In this document: piece after piece, positions 14,401-26,000 of the stretch | How the letters are laid out: every line of letters starts with the position of its first letter | Numbering within the stretch: position 1 is the first letter of the stretch | NCBI GenBank assembly: GCA_024734555.1 | Contig: JANPWX010000218.1 | Location: forward strand, 341,956-405,955 | DNA length: 64,000 nucleotides | Reading direction: 5' to 3' | Source: Trochalopteron elliotii | Lineage: Eukaryota > Chordata > Aves > Passeriformes > Leiothrichidae | The notes under the pieces: generated by a model | Told to the model about the DNA's origin: nothing | Database searches by the model: none | What the model saw: only the letters and a program-made list of their open reading frames with translations | Translations under genes and position numbers: made by a program

Positions 14401-15829
14401 CTGAAAATTACATGTGTCATTTCTCAGCTGGAGAACCCGGGGAGGGGGGGAAGGAATTTGTGTAAGAATCCTCATTTTAAACAAACATTAAGTTTTGGAT
14501 GTGTCTGTGCAGTAGGAATCCTCTTTATTTAAGAACTCAGATGCTGCTTGTTGACAAGAACAAACTGAGATCAGGTCTTCAGAAAAATGCTTCCTAGGCT
14601 GCTTTAGGAATCCATTCTGGATCCCACTACAAACACATGACAGAACAAATACAAAATAAATGAAGTATTTTCAGTAGCACATCACTTAGGGAAATAAGAT
14701 CTTCCAAAGGTTCCCACAAATAACAATATAATAGCAATCTTTTTTTTTTTTATTGTTTAACACATAAAAAACTTGGGTATACAAATAATTAAAGAAATAC
14801 AACATTCTGCTTCAAGCATGTGAAGCAAGCAGACCTTTGCTCCAACTTACCCTTTCAGGAAACACCTCTTGTGAAAGACTTGTCTGTATGTTTCCCTTTA
14901 GTAAGCAGAATTCCTCTTAATTTCTCCAAAATATTGACTCGTTTAAATGGCCAGGAGTCTCAACTTCTAGTAGAGATAAGTCACTTCTGAAATGCTGAAA
15001 CAACAGAATCTAAAGTACACTAAAATAATTTAGATGGTATTACCTGTGAAATGTTTGACTACAAAAAGTAAAACGCATTTGAAGTACAAACATGCTCTTT
15101 ACTGAGTACTCTAAGCTCTTAGCTCTAGATGTTCCAGAACTAAGAGAGTGCCCTGTGTTTGATCTTAAACAAACACAGATTTCTGAGCTGTTATCTTTTC
15201 CTAATAATTCATCTTAACAGGAAAAATGTACCTACAGAAGTGAAGCACTGAAACACTGTATCTCTATTTTTCTTCCTACTATGCTATTAATATTCTTGCA
15301 GTGTAGTTTCTGGTGCATGCATTAAGCTTTAATTAGCATTCCCTGAAATTAGCATGCCTGAAAAAGGCATTTGTTTGTTTAGGAATCCAGGTTTTCATAA
15401 TGTTTTGGCTTCGTTTCCTTCCCAGCCTTCACCTCAGAGCTTGACCAGCTGATTTAATTTGCCTGATTTTAAAGGACAATGTAACAACTGAAAGCAAATA
15501 AGCTCGGGTTAAATTGAATCAGCTTGTTCAATAATATGCCTTAATATGATTTAATTTTATGCAGAGTAATGAATACAGAATTAGGCAGGGCTGGAGTAGA
15601 GCACTCCACAGGGCCCTGTGGAGCAGGCACTGCCACCTCCTGACCCAGTGCTGTGCCCTGCACTGAGCCCAGCTCCCACACCAGGGTTTGGGGCAGCCAA
15701 TTATTCCTCCCCCATCATTTTCCCTGCCACCACAGCAGTCCCCAGGCTGGCACGTGGCAGCAGGGACTCCTTTGGGTGCCTGCATGCAGCTATAGCTGTG
15801 TGTGTCTGCTGTGGGGCTGATCTCAGTGA

Positions 15830-15985
15830 CCATCAGGAGAAGCTGTGGATGCCCCATCCATGGGAGTGCCCCAGGCCAAGTTGGATGAGACACTGAGCAA
15901 AGTGGGAAGTGTCCCATGGCAGGAGGGTGGAACTGGATGAGCTTTAAGGTTCCTTCCAAACTAAACCATTTTAGGATTCTGTGAC
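15830..15985 (+). mobile_element. CR1 LINE 3'-end fragment
   Basis: Contains 'atggcaggagggtggaactg', 'gatgagctttaaggttcctt' and 'ccattttaggattctgtgac', which match the CR1 tail pattern (ggaactagatgatctttaaggtcccttccaaccc...). The upstream boundary is uncertain. Confidence 0.65.
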
Positions 15986-18919
15986 AGCACGCTGCTGCCC
16001 GTGGAGATATCGTGTGACAAAAATCCATGAGATCCCTTTTAGACACTGTGTTTTCAGTCTGCCACATGTCATTTATTTGCCATCATCTCCCTGTCTAATC
16101 TTTAAAAGGTTTGGGGCTTTTTTTGTTTTGTATTTTTATTTTTTTTTTTTTTGTAAATCATTTAAAAGCCACTTAGTGCTGCTGTACCCTGTGCAGAATT
16201 ACAGATGTCATTTTGCTGGGTAAATAACACAACCCCCCAGCACATCTCTGTGAGGAGCAGACAGGGAGGAGTAAAAGAAGTGTGACCTCTAGTGAACCCA
16301 AGTGCTTATACCACTCCTGCAAGAGGCACAGCCTCAAGTTATCTGCAAAACTTTATTCATAGCTCAGGAATGAAGATGTATTTTTGTTACATCACAGCCC
16401 AGAATGAAGACAAGGACAAGAAAAGGATAAATGGTATAATCCAGATTTTGTCACAGTTTTGAAGTGACTGGAGAGATTAATGTTACAGCAGCATGTGAAT
16501 AAGGAAATACTCTGGTTTCTGACTACTACCTTGTACACCTGAAACTACTCTGCCTCCTTTTCATTTTTATTGAAGGCAATAATTTCCCTATTTATACTTA
16601 AAATATATCAAATATTTAACCCAATCTACTGAGAGATTTCTGAGGTATTTGGGGGGTCTGTTAAATCATGAACTTCTTGCCTAGAAATACCTGCAGAAGG
16701 CTGAAGGCTGCAGTTTCTCCTTGAAACCCATCAGACATTAAGGTAAAATAAATGAAAGGTCTCAATTGCCTTTTGAAATTAACTTGAATAAAAGAAACAT
16801 GACCAGAAAACAGGACACCTGAAAGAGACATATGCAATAAACAGCATCACTTGCCAGGATTCCCACAAGCAGTGTTTCAGCAGTGGAGCTGGATGCTGAA
16901 CTCGAGGCACTTCCCTGCAAATCTCCTGCTGGCAGCTGTGTTCAAATTCACAATTCCAGCCCTAGAAAGAGAAATAACAAAGTAGCTCCTCGAGGAAAGC
17001 AGCCTGAAATAGCCTGAGCACTCCGACAGCAGGGCATAAAGCTACAGAAAGTTCAGCTTTATGAAGGCTGGAGAGATCACAAAATCTTTTCAATTCACAT
17101 ACTATACTATCACTGATTTTTTTTTTTTTTTTTAAACTGGAACTTTACAACAGAGTATTCTGAGAAATGTGATCACTAAAGCCCCTTGCTCAGGACCACA
17201 TCCAGAGAGCTTTTGGGTAACCCCAAGGATGAAGATTCCACCTGGGCATTTTGTAAGTGGTCTTCTACCTGGAATTACCTAATAAGAATGACTCCAGTAA
17301 AATTTGATGTGTATTTTCTCTTTATGTGAGCCATGAATTACAATTCCTTTGGACAGAAGTGCAGCACTACACCTAGGAAGCAGAGCAGCACAAGATGCTG
17401 AACTTTGCTGCCTTGTGATCACACTGAAACAAATCCATTATTGGCAACATGTGTTCATACAAGAAATACAACTGCATGCAGAGCAAACCAGATTAATGCT
17501 CTCTTTAGCACAATGCATTGCTAAAGCTGTTTCTGGAAGAGGATAATTTCTACAGGCAGATGAGGAGGGATGCTTAACTAGAATAGAGGCACTGGAAGCA
17601 CTTGATTTCACAAATTCTTTACTTGTTTACCACTTCATCAGTGATTTGATTTGACCAAACCACTAGGATATGTCACATGTTCTCTTTAATCCACACGACC
17701 ATGCTACAAGTAACTCTTTAGCTGAACCAGCAAAGATAAAATCACCTATCACTGCCCAACTCTGTTTTCTGGCATCAGGTGGTGTCTTGATTCAGCACAA
17801 CACTTGAACACAGCAAACATCCCCCCACCAGGATCATCACACAAAAGGCTTCAAGGTTATACATTAAAGGACCCATTAGTAACTTGCTACTGGTGCCTTC
17901 GGTTGCCATGTCAGGGACATTAAAGTTTTTCATCTTTGTTCTTTCTCCTTTAAGAGGTACCTGGCAGAGAAGGTAATTGCAGTTTCTTATGCAAGTCAAG
18001 CAACAGCAGAGGGAGAAACAAACAGTTTAAATTGCTGGCTGCGAGTGAGGACGTTCTTTACTGCTCCACGTGATTCCATAATCTCAGGAAAGCAAAGGCA
18101 CTGGCACGGGAAGGAGCGTGGTAAGAGAGGCACACAAGTTATTAACAGAATAATTATTTCAGTAGATGTAATAACCTTGGAAATTCTTCCAACCTTCACT
18201 TTAAAATGTCTGATATTGTCTTAATGGGCAGCTTGTAAGGCTAACTTGGAGACCAGGAAAGAAGTCCCCTGAACAAAGGTCACAAGAGTGAGCTGTTTGA
18301 ACAGAGATAATGGCTTCTTGATTAGGTGATAAAGGTAATTTTCAAAGCTCAACATAAATTAAATAAATATTGAAATGATAGCTTGAATATAAAAGCCTGA
18401 TTTTTTTTTTCCCCGGTTTGATTTTTGAAACATGTGAGTGCTCCTCATTTGAGTAACTCATATTCCCTGTGCATTCCTTGTGGTTGTGCCTGGTGTTGTG
18501 TAGGTAAAGCAAAACACACATTATTGTTTTAGTATTTATATTTGTACTTGTGAGTCGCACGCCAGCTCTGAGTTACAGCAATCACAACTTCTTGTGCAGC
18601 TTTTATAGCAAGAAACCAATACATGGTAATTGTATCAAAGCACAAACAAGGAAAAAAGAGCAAATGTACACACAAACCCCACTTTTTAAGGCATGGCACA
18701 TAGGTACTGCAAGAGAATAACCCTTGGCTGCTACGTGGCTGGTGACACCAAGGAGTGAAGGTCACTTTGGGGTCAAGTTTTTCATTTGAGTTTACAAGCT
18801 TTCAAACTTCCCTTTCAGAAGAAATTACAGAGTTACATTAAAAGTTTTGGAAATCCCAGCTCTAGTATAAAAACCAGCCGAGGCGAGGTGGGTTTAAATC
18901 GCAGACTCCTGCCTGCAGA

Positions 18920-19280
18920 ACAAAAGTATTTTAACCTCTTCGATAAGGTCAGGGGCAACCTTATCACTCTCTACAACCCCCTGGCAGGAGGGTGCAGCCT
19001 GCTGGGGGTCGGGCTCTGCTCCCAGGGAGCAAGGGACAGGACAAGATGTCTTAAGATCCGACAGGTTTTGGTTTTTTTGGTTGGACATTAGGAGGTATTT
19101 CTTCACAGGCAGAGTAACCAGACATTGGAATGGGCCGCCCAGGGAGGTGGTGGAGTCACTCGCTGTCCCTGAAGGTGTTTAAGGAAAGACTGAACGCGGC
19201 ACTCAGTGCCACAGTTGGTCATAAGTCGGGCTCGCTGATCTCAGAGGTCTTTTCCAAACTGGTTGGTTCTGTGATTTTGC
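18920..19280 (+). mobile_element. CR1 LINE 3'-end copy close to the E2F8 promoter
   Basis: It contains 'gataaggtcaggggcaacct', 'atcactctctacaaccccct', 'ttggacattaggaggtattt', 'gcccagggaggtggtggagt' and a degraded tail 'ctgatctcagaggtctttt' followed by 'ggttctgtgattttg'. The order is that of CR1. It ends about 100 bases before the GC-rich E2F8 promoter island begins. Confidence 0.85.
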
Positions 19281-19637
19281 AATAAGCGGCACAAGACGAC
19301 TGGGACCCTTATCTGAGGGACACTAACACCCCTTGGCGTTCCCACCCAGCTGAGCCCCTCACCTTTTACCCTCTCTTTTTGCTGAGCGGGGAGCGCGGGA
19401 GTCCCTCCAGCCGGTGTCCAGACCTGGCCCCGGGCTGTGGACCTCAGCCTGGAGCTCCGGCCCCGGGGCACGGACACGAGGTGCGGTGTGTTTTAAACGC
19501 GAAGCGTGCCGTGGGTTCGGAGGAGCGCGGGGCCCCCGCGGATCAAGCGGCGGGCGGGACCCCGTGAGGGGCGCGCGGCCGGCGGGGGACGGCGCGAGGG
19601 GCGCGGGGAGCCCGCGGGGAGCGCGGCGCTGCGGGGC

Positions 19638-20032
19638 NNNNNNNNNNNNNNNNNNNNNNNNNNNNNNNNNNNNNNNNNNNNNNNNNNNNNNNNNNNNNNN
19701 NNNNNNNNNNNNNNNNNNNNNNNNNNNNNNNNNNNNNNNNNNNNNNNNNNNNNNNNNNNNNNNNNNNNNNNNNNNNNNNNNNNNNNNNNNNNNNNNNNNN
19801 NNNNNNNNNNNNNNNNNNNNNNNNNNNNNNNNNNNNNNNNNNNNNNNNNNNNNNNNNNNNNNNNNNNNNNNNNNNNNNNNNNNNNNNNNNNNNNNNNNNN
19901 NNNNNNNNNNNNNNNNNNNNNNNNNNNNNNNNNNNNNNNNNNNNNNNNNNNNNNNNNNNNNNNNNNNNNNNNNNNNNNNNNNNNNNNNNNNNNNNNNNNN
20001 NNNNNNNNNNNNNNNNNNNNNNNNNNNNNNNN
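19638..20032. other. Assembly gap (395 N)
   Basis: A run of N flanked by very GC-rich sequence on both sides. Long open frames that appear to cross it are artefacts of reading N codons. The gap probably hides the E2F8 5' UTR and core promoter. Confidence 0.98.
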
Positions 20033-20081
20033 GGGATTCGCCTCCTGAGGCGGAGGGAGAATGCGGCCGGCGGGCGGGGAG

Positions 20082-20099
20082 ATGGGGGCCGGCGACAAG
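20082..20099 (+). CDS. E2F8: E2F8 coding exon 1
   Basis: Encodes Met-Gly-Ala-Gly-Asp-Lys and ends on a codon boundary at donor gtaatt. Human E2F8 likewise has a tiny N-terminal piece ending in Lys before Glu-Asn. An in-frame ATG lies at 20061 and an in-frame stop at 20046, so translation cannot start further upstream in this exon. Confidence 0.8.
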
Positions 20100-23000
20100 G
20101 TAATTCCTCCGGTGGGCAAGAGCAGCCGAGCCCCGAAGCCGCCGCTTCCCGCGGGGCGGTGACAGCCCCGCTGCCCGCGGGGAGCCAAACCGCTTCGGTC
20201 GGAACGATCGCGCGTAGAAACTGCGGGATGGCAGAAACCGAGCGTGTTTTACCTTCGCTTTAATTTCTGTCCTCAACGAAATGCCTGAAACTCCATCTCT
20301 CACGACCTTTATCCGCGGAGTCCGTAAAAATCACTTCTTCTTCTTCTTCCTGGCTGTCCTTTCCTCTTTCTTCTTTTTTTTTTCTTTCCTTAGCAGAAGG
20401 TGTGTGGCGGAGCAGGTACAATTTCCAGCGCGTTTGTCTGGGACATTGTGTGGTGCTGTGACAGGGAAGTTGCGATTGGAAGAGGGTCCCGCGGAGGTGG
20501 GGCGGCGCTGGGCCGAGCCCCTTTCCCTCACAATCGCAGGCTGCCCATCCCGCCCGGAGCCCCGGGCACCTCGCCCAGAGGGGCTCCGGGACCACCACAG
20601 ACCACCGGAGACCCCAGACCCATTTCTGGGAGGGCTCCGCGGGGCCGAGCGCGCATGCGCGGAGACACGGCGCCAAAAGCGAAGGGTGGAATACGAGGGA
20701 AACGACGAGGAAGTGGATCGGTCCCTGATCCAGCCCGCCCGGGCATCCCTTCCCTTCACCTTCCCCTCTTCACCCTCTCTATCCTCGGCAAGCCCCGCCA
20801 TCACATTCCACCCCTTACTCCGCTCCGAAGTTTGTTGAGAGAGCTGGGAGCTTGTTAAAGGTCACTGTAAGAGCTGAGAGCTTGTTAAAGTTCACTGTAA
20901 AAGTTAAGAGCTTGTTAGCCAACAAGGTATGACTAACTACCAAATACCGGGCTAAATACTAAATAAGGCGATTACACGATAAAAGATAAGAGTTCCCTGA
21001 CATGTAGGCTGGTGTCTATTCAGCCCAACAAGGACTTATAAGCAACATCACACCCGTTCCTGGGTCGTGACGTGTTTCAGCCGTTATTTATAGCTCTCTG
21101 CTATATATATATATTAACGCTATTAATACTATATATTAACGTGCGTTCTCACTGTATTTGCCTCAGAGGAAGGAAAAGGAAAATCACCCGAGGAATAAGT
21201 GCCACGGGACCCGAGCCTTAAGCAACAGGCACAGAAATGGTTTCAGGGAAGGGACTTGTTGGTTCAGAGTGGGACTGGAACCCTTAACTCGGAGCTACCC
21301 AAAAAATGCAATGGAGCTCTATCCCCCTTGGACTGTTAGTGATAAATGGATCGTGGTGCACCTGGGTTTTAATATCACCCTCGTTCTTTTTCTTGACATG
21401 TAGGAAAATGAGCATTCTGAGCCATGCCAAAATGTCCTGAAAACCCCTTTGAAACAAGCGGCTACCTCACAGTTAGTGCTGACAGAGAGACAGCCTGACT
21501 GTCAACCTCTAACCACACCCCCAAAACCGAAGGAAACCCCTCCAGCAGATCCATGGACACCTACTTCCAACCTGAAAATGCTGATTAGTGCAGCCAGTCC
21601 TGAGATTAGGAGCAGAGAACAGAGAAGGCAACTCTCAGAGAGTACAAGTGAGGTCCTACAGACAAAACACTGTTTGCAGGTATGTTGTAAAGCCATCTGT
21701 ATTTATTTTTTCCTCTTTTTTTTTTTTTTTTAAGTTAGCTGAAGGCTGTTTATTCAGTATAAAAATTATACCTTGACATAGCACATCTTATTTTTTAAGT
21801 TTTGATTTTGGAGCATTTACTAAATATGAGTAAGGACATTGACTAGCTACATGGAGCAGGTAATGTTCTGGTTTTATTTCACAGCTGCTGAGGACAAAGG
21901 AAGAACACTGGCCCTTTGACAGTGCTCACTACGAAGCTGTTAAATATTTGTGCTTAGATATTGCCAAATCCTGACAATCTCTTGTCCTTCTTGCCATGTA
22001 GGAGCACTTACTGGGGGATGAATATGAAAAATCTCAGCCAAGTCGCAAAGAGAAAAGTCTGGGATTACTGTGTCACAAATTCTTAGCTCGATATCCTGAT
22101 TACCCCAGCCCTTCACAGAAAAGTTACATTTGCCTTGATGAAGTCACTGAAGAGCTGCGTAAGTTGGTGTTCATCCTGTGAAATGTTCCTTCATGCAAAT
22201 TTGCCAATAACCTGCCATTTTTGTCAGTACAGTGTTGCTCCATGCAATTTGGGATGCTTACTCTGTTGTCAAGTTTATTAGTTTTAAACTCTTAATTCCT
22301 AGAGCAATTCTTTTAAAATGCTGATGTTTCCTCAGCGAACTGAACTGAGAAACTCTGAATTCTGCTTCATATCGAACATCTAAATTATTGCTGATACCAC
22401 AAATAACCAGTTCCATTTTTTTGGATTCAGAGATGGTACCTAAGATTAGTGGTTAGATTTTTGCAGCAGGAACTAGCACTTCTCAAAGGGAGCCCACAGC
22501 TTCCTGTCCGACCATGACATCAAAGCAAGAAACTGCTTTCTATTCTTGATGATAACTTAACTTTCTCATTTCTTTCCTCCCTTTCTCTTTCCTCCCTTTC
22601 TCATGTCACTATTTTTTATGTTGCAGCAATGATTTCAGCACAGTTTGTATTTCTAACATCAAGCTGAAGCTTTTCTAAATGAAAAGCTTATGGACTTACA
22701 GTATTCTACAGCTTATATATGGATAATGGCTGTAAAAATTTGAAAGCTGTATGACTTACTTTTTAATTCTTTGTACAAAAGGACATATCTTTTAGGAAAT
22801 GTCTGGTCAAAAGAGTTTTTCAGACAAATGAGAGAGCGTGCTAATAAAATAACATATAAAAAGTTATAAAACAGTGAATTTCCAAGGTCACTTAAGGACA
22901 CAATCTAAAATCAATGCAGTAAATAATTAAGAATGCTCTGTTTTTTCTAAAGCTGGATTGAAACCCACATAATGGCTCTTCTGGCAACAGTAAGTTTTAT

Positions 23001-26000
23001 TCCTTAAGGAATGCTGAAAGCCGGGTATAACTCTGGAACAGCAAAGTCCTGTTATATACGAAGCAAGTTTTCCTTGCTGGCAAAACCTCTGAGGGCCATT
23101 TTCAGTTATTGCTATAGAATTGGCAGAAATGATTGAGAAGTTTTTTTGAAGAGGAAGGAGCAGGGATGTGTGCTGCAGGTAACATTTCCCTCTGCACGTT
23201 TCCCCTGGCAGACGTGGAGCGCAGGCGCATCTATGACATAGTGAACGTGCTGGAGAGCCTGCACATGGTGAGCCGCCTGGCCAGGAACAGATACGTCTGG
23301 CACGGCCGCCACAACCTCCCCCAGACCCTGCAGGCCCTCAAAAAGGTGGGAGAGGAGAACAAATACATCCAGCAGATCCAGATGATCAAGAGAAGAGAGC
23401 ACGAGCAAGAATTCGATGCCGACGGTGAAAGGAATGAAGAAATGGCAAGTTCTTTTGGCTCAAGTGAGCAGTCAGAAATGTCTTTTGTCGAGCTCCCAGG
23501 AGTGGAATTTCGTGCTGGTAATAATTCTCTATAATGGCAAGAATAATGTGTACTTAAAATGATACGTTTCTATGAACTTGGGAAAAAAAACACTTATTGG
23601 CCTTCCTTTTTTTGTTCTGAGGTGGTGCTGCCCCAAAGGCACCACAAAGTTTGTGGAGAGAAAAAGTGCTCTGCACTCTTTCACTTGTCTAATTCATTCA
23701 GTTCTTGTAATTTGTTTCTCCATCAGGTGAAACCATTAAATACATCAACATATAATCCCACTCACATTACCACTGAATTGTTATAGAAACCAAAAGTTAC
23801 TACTAAATGTTATAGAAACTTGAAGCATAAATTACTCAATTTGTTATATTAATTTAACTTTGATTGCTGGAAGAAGTTTTAATTAAGGGTTAAGCATCTT
23901 TAAGAGTTCAAGTTGTCAGACAATGGGAAATGTGTATGTGGGATACATCACTCTCTCTTCTGTGTAGTTAGACTTGGTATCCACCCAATCATCTGTTCCT
24001 TGTCATGTAGAAACATGATTCTGGAGTCATCATTGGCCCTGCCTAGTCTCTGTGTTTTTCTTACAATTATTGTTACTGACAAATTTCTTCAGTGTTTTAT
24101 GTTTGTAGCTGGTGTGTCACTGAATACTTTAATCCTTTCTCCTGTCTCCTGCAGCATCAGTGAATGGCAGGAAATACAAGTCCTTACGAGTGATGAGTCA
24201 GAAATTTGTGATGCTGTTTCTTGTATCAACACCTCAAATAGTGAGCCTTGAAGTTGCTGCTAAAATCCTGATTGGAGAAGATCAGTTAGAAGACTTAGAT
24301 AAAAGCAAGTTTAAAAGTAAGTACAACAGCAAGTGTAAGCTGAATAAATTATCCCAGTACTACTGCATATAACGAAACATACTGTCTTATTTTTCCTGCC
24401 CCAAATATTTGTTTGAGCCTCCAAAAACTCACTAAACACACTGCAGTTTGTAATTTTTTGTATGGTCATTGATACATAATGCCCACCTGAGAGGAAAAGT
24501 CCCATTAAATCCTCCCTCCTGAAGTAATGTCACAAGGCTCCATACTGGTAACACTTTATCTTTCCTCAAGCAGCCTGTCAAAGTTTTCAGCATCATTTCA
24601 CCAAAGATGCCCCAGAATCAGGGAAAATCTGTGTTCTGGCCACATAACTCACTGGGTAGAAATCTAAAGAAATTCTCTAAATGTCCTGGACCAACTTGCA
24701 TGTCAGAGGAAGTGAAACCCTTGTGCTCTAACTGCCAATTATTTCTTCATTCTTTTACCCTTCTCTCAGTTCCCTGCACACTTCCTCCTCTTCCTCTCCA
24801 TTCAAATGAAATGGTATTTCTAGGTCTAGGGCAGTAGACATATAATAACTAAAAATGTGCTGCTTTTGAGGGATAGTTGTGGCTTTCATTGAGAATTAGA
24901 CTCTTCCTTGATTCTCAGATTCCTTTGCTTGTTTGGCTCATTTTTGGGTTGGTTTGTTTTTTGGGGTTTTTTTTTGTGGAATTGTATCTATGCAAATACT
25001 GATCCTTGCTGGTTTCAGTTCATGATTTCCTTTCCACTGCCTCACAGCACCATAGAGAGGGTGGGTGGCTCCTCAGCAGGTTTTTTGCTTGTTTTTATTC
25101 TTCCATAAGAAGAGCCTGTCTCACAATAAAAGCATTTGCAGGGTGTTCCATCTGTCTACCTGTATTTCAAGTATCAATCCCACATTTTACCACATTCTTG
25201 GTTATCAGGCCAAAAAATTCCATGACTTAAAGCACATTCACCTTGCTCTAGAACTCACTTGTACTTTGACTTCTACCTGAAGCTCTTCCCTAATAGCTCA
25301 GCCTAGAGACAGGGAAGAGATGCAGGATGATTATCCTGTTGGATTTTAGTGTCTCTCTTCCCTCCAGTTCCCACGTTTGCCATTGCATGTGTGTACCTGC
25401 CTTTTCATCTGCTTATATTTACTAGAGGATTTGTGTAGGTTTGATCATTGCACAGAAATTAACTTGTGTTGAAAACGTTTTTTCCATATTTAGCATAACA
25501 AGCTTTGCAATGTCTTCGAGATCTGTATCTATGTCATTCTATTTCACATGTAAACTTTGTATCACAATGTTATTTCCTTGTATAAATACATGTTACACAA
25601 AATTCTTAGGTTTTTTAAAAAGCTTTTTCTTTTTAGCTGCTTAAAGGGTGTTACAACATTTCTTTATCTGATACATGCTAACTTGTTAATGGTAAATGCT
25701 ATACTCCACATTGATTTCTTTCATTTCAGCCAAAATTAGAAGACTTTATGACATAGCAAATGTTCTCAGCAGCCTTAAGCTTATCAAAAAAGTTCATGTT
25801 ACAGAGGAGAGAGGCAGAAAACCAGCATTCAAGTGGACAGGACCTGAGGTCTTGCCAAATACTCAGGGTAGGTGTATGTGTCATTTCCTTTTGTTCTGCT
25901 GATGACATTGATTGTTCTTTTGTTTTCTCTACTAGAATTTTTTGACCAAAGACAGAATAACCAAGCAGAAAATCTTTTACTGCCCAGTCACATCACTATC

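Larger units (their letters stand above)
1..18919. other. Gene-free flank left of E2F8
   Basis: I see no exon with family resemblance on either strand here. The open frames are short (the longest, 166 codons at 13447-13947, has no recognisable motif and no exon-like neighbours). The stretch holds CR1 fragments (listed separately), poly-T/poly-A runs, an AAAC repeat near 4880-4909, a purine-rich strand at about 4549-4601 and AT-rich patches. In human the next gene on this side of E2F8 is NAV2, transcribed away from E2F8, so this is probably the E2F8-NAV2 spacer or a distal NAV2 5' region. That placement is inferred from synteny. Confidence 0.6.
19380..20730. promoter_or_regulatory. E2F8: CpG island over the E2F8 5' end
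   Basis: GC content and CG dinucleotide density rise sharply at about 19380 and fall after about 20730. The island holds the first coding exon of E2F8 (20082-20099) and an NRF1/E2F site pair in intron 1. It is interrupted by an assembly gap of N. No TATA box is visible in the readable part, as expected for a CpG-island promoter. The transcription start cannot be placed because the gap covers the most likely position. Confidence 0.75.

Noticed and set aside
15528..16067. 179-codon minus-strand frame
   Set aside because: Runs antisense through a CR1 fragment; no protein family features.
19359..20303. Long open frames on both strands across the E2F8 promoter
   Set aside because: They exist only because N codons are not stops; the flanking text is GC-rich promoter sequence.
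20281..20838. 185-codon plus frame and 157-codon minus frame in E2F8 intron 1
   Set aside because: GC-rich island with a pyrimidine tract; arginine/proline-rich translations without similarity to known proteins. The genuine E2F8 frame skips this region.
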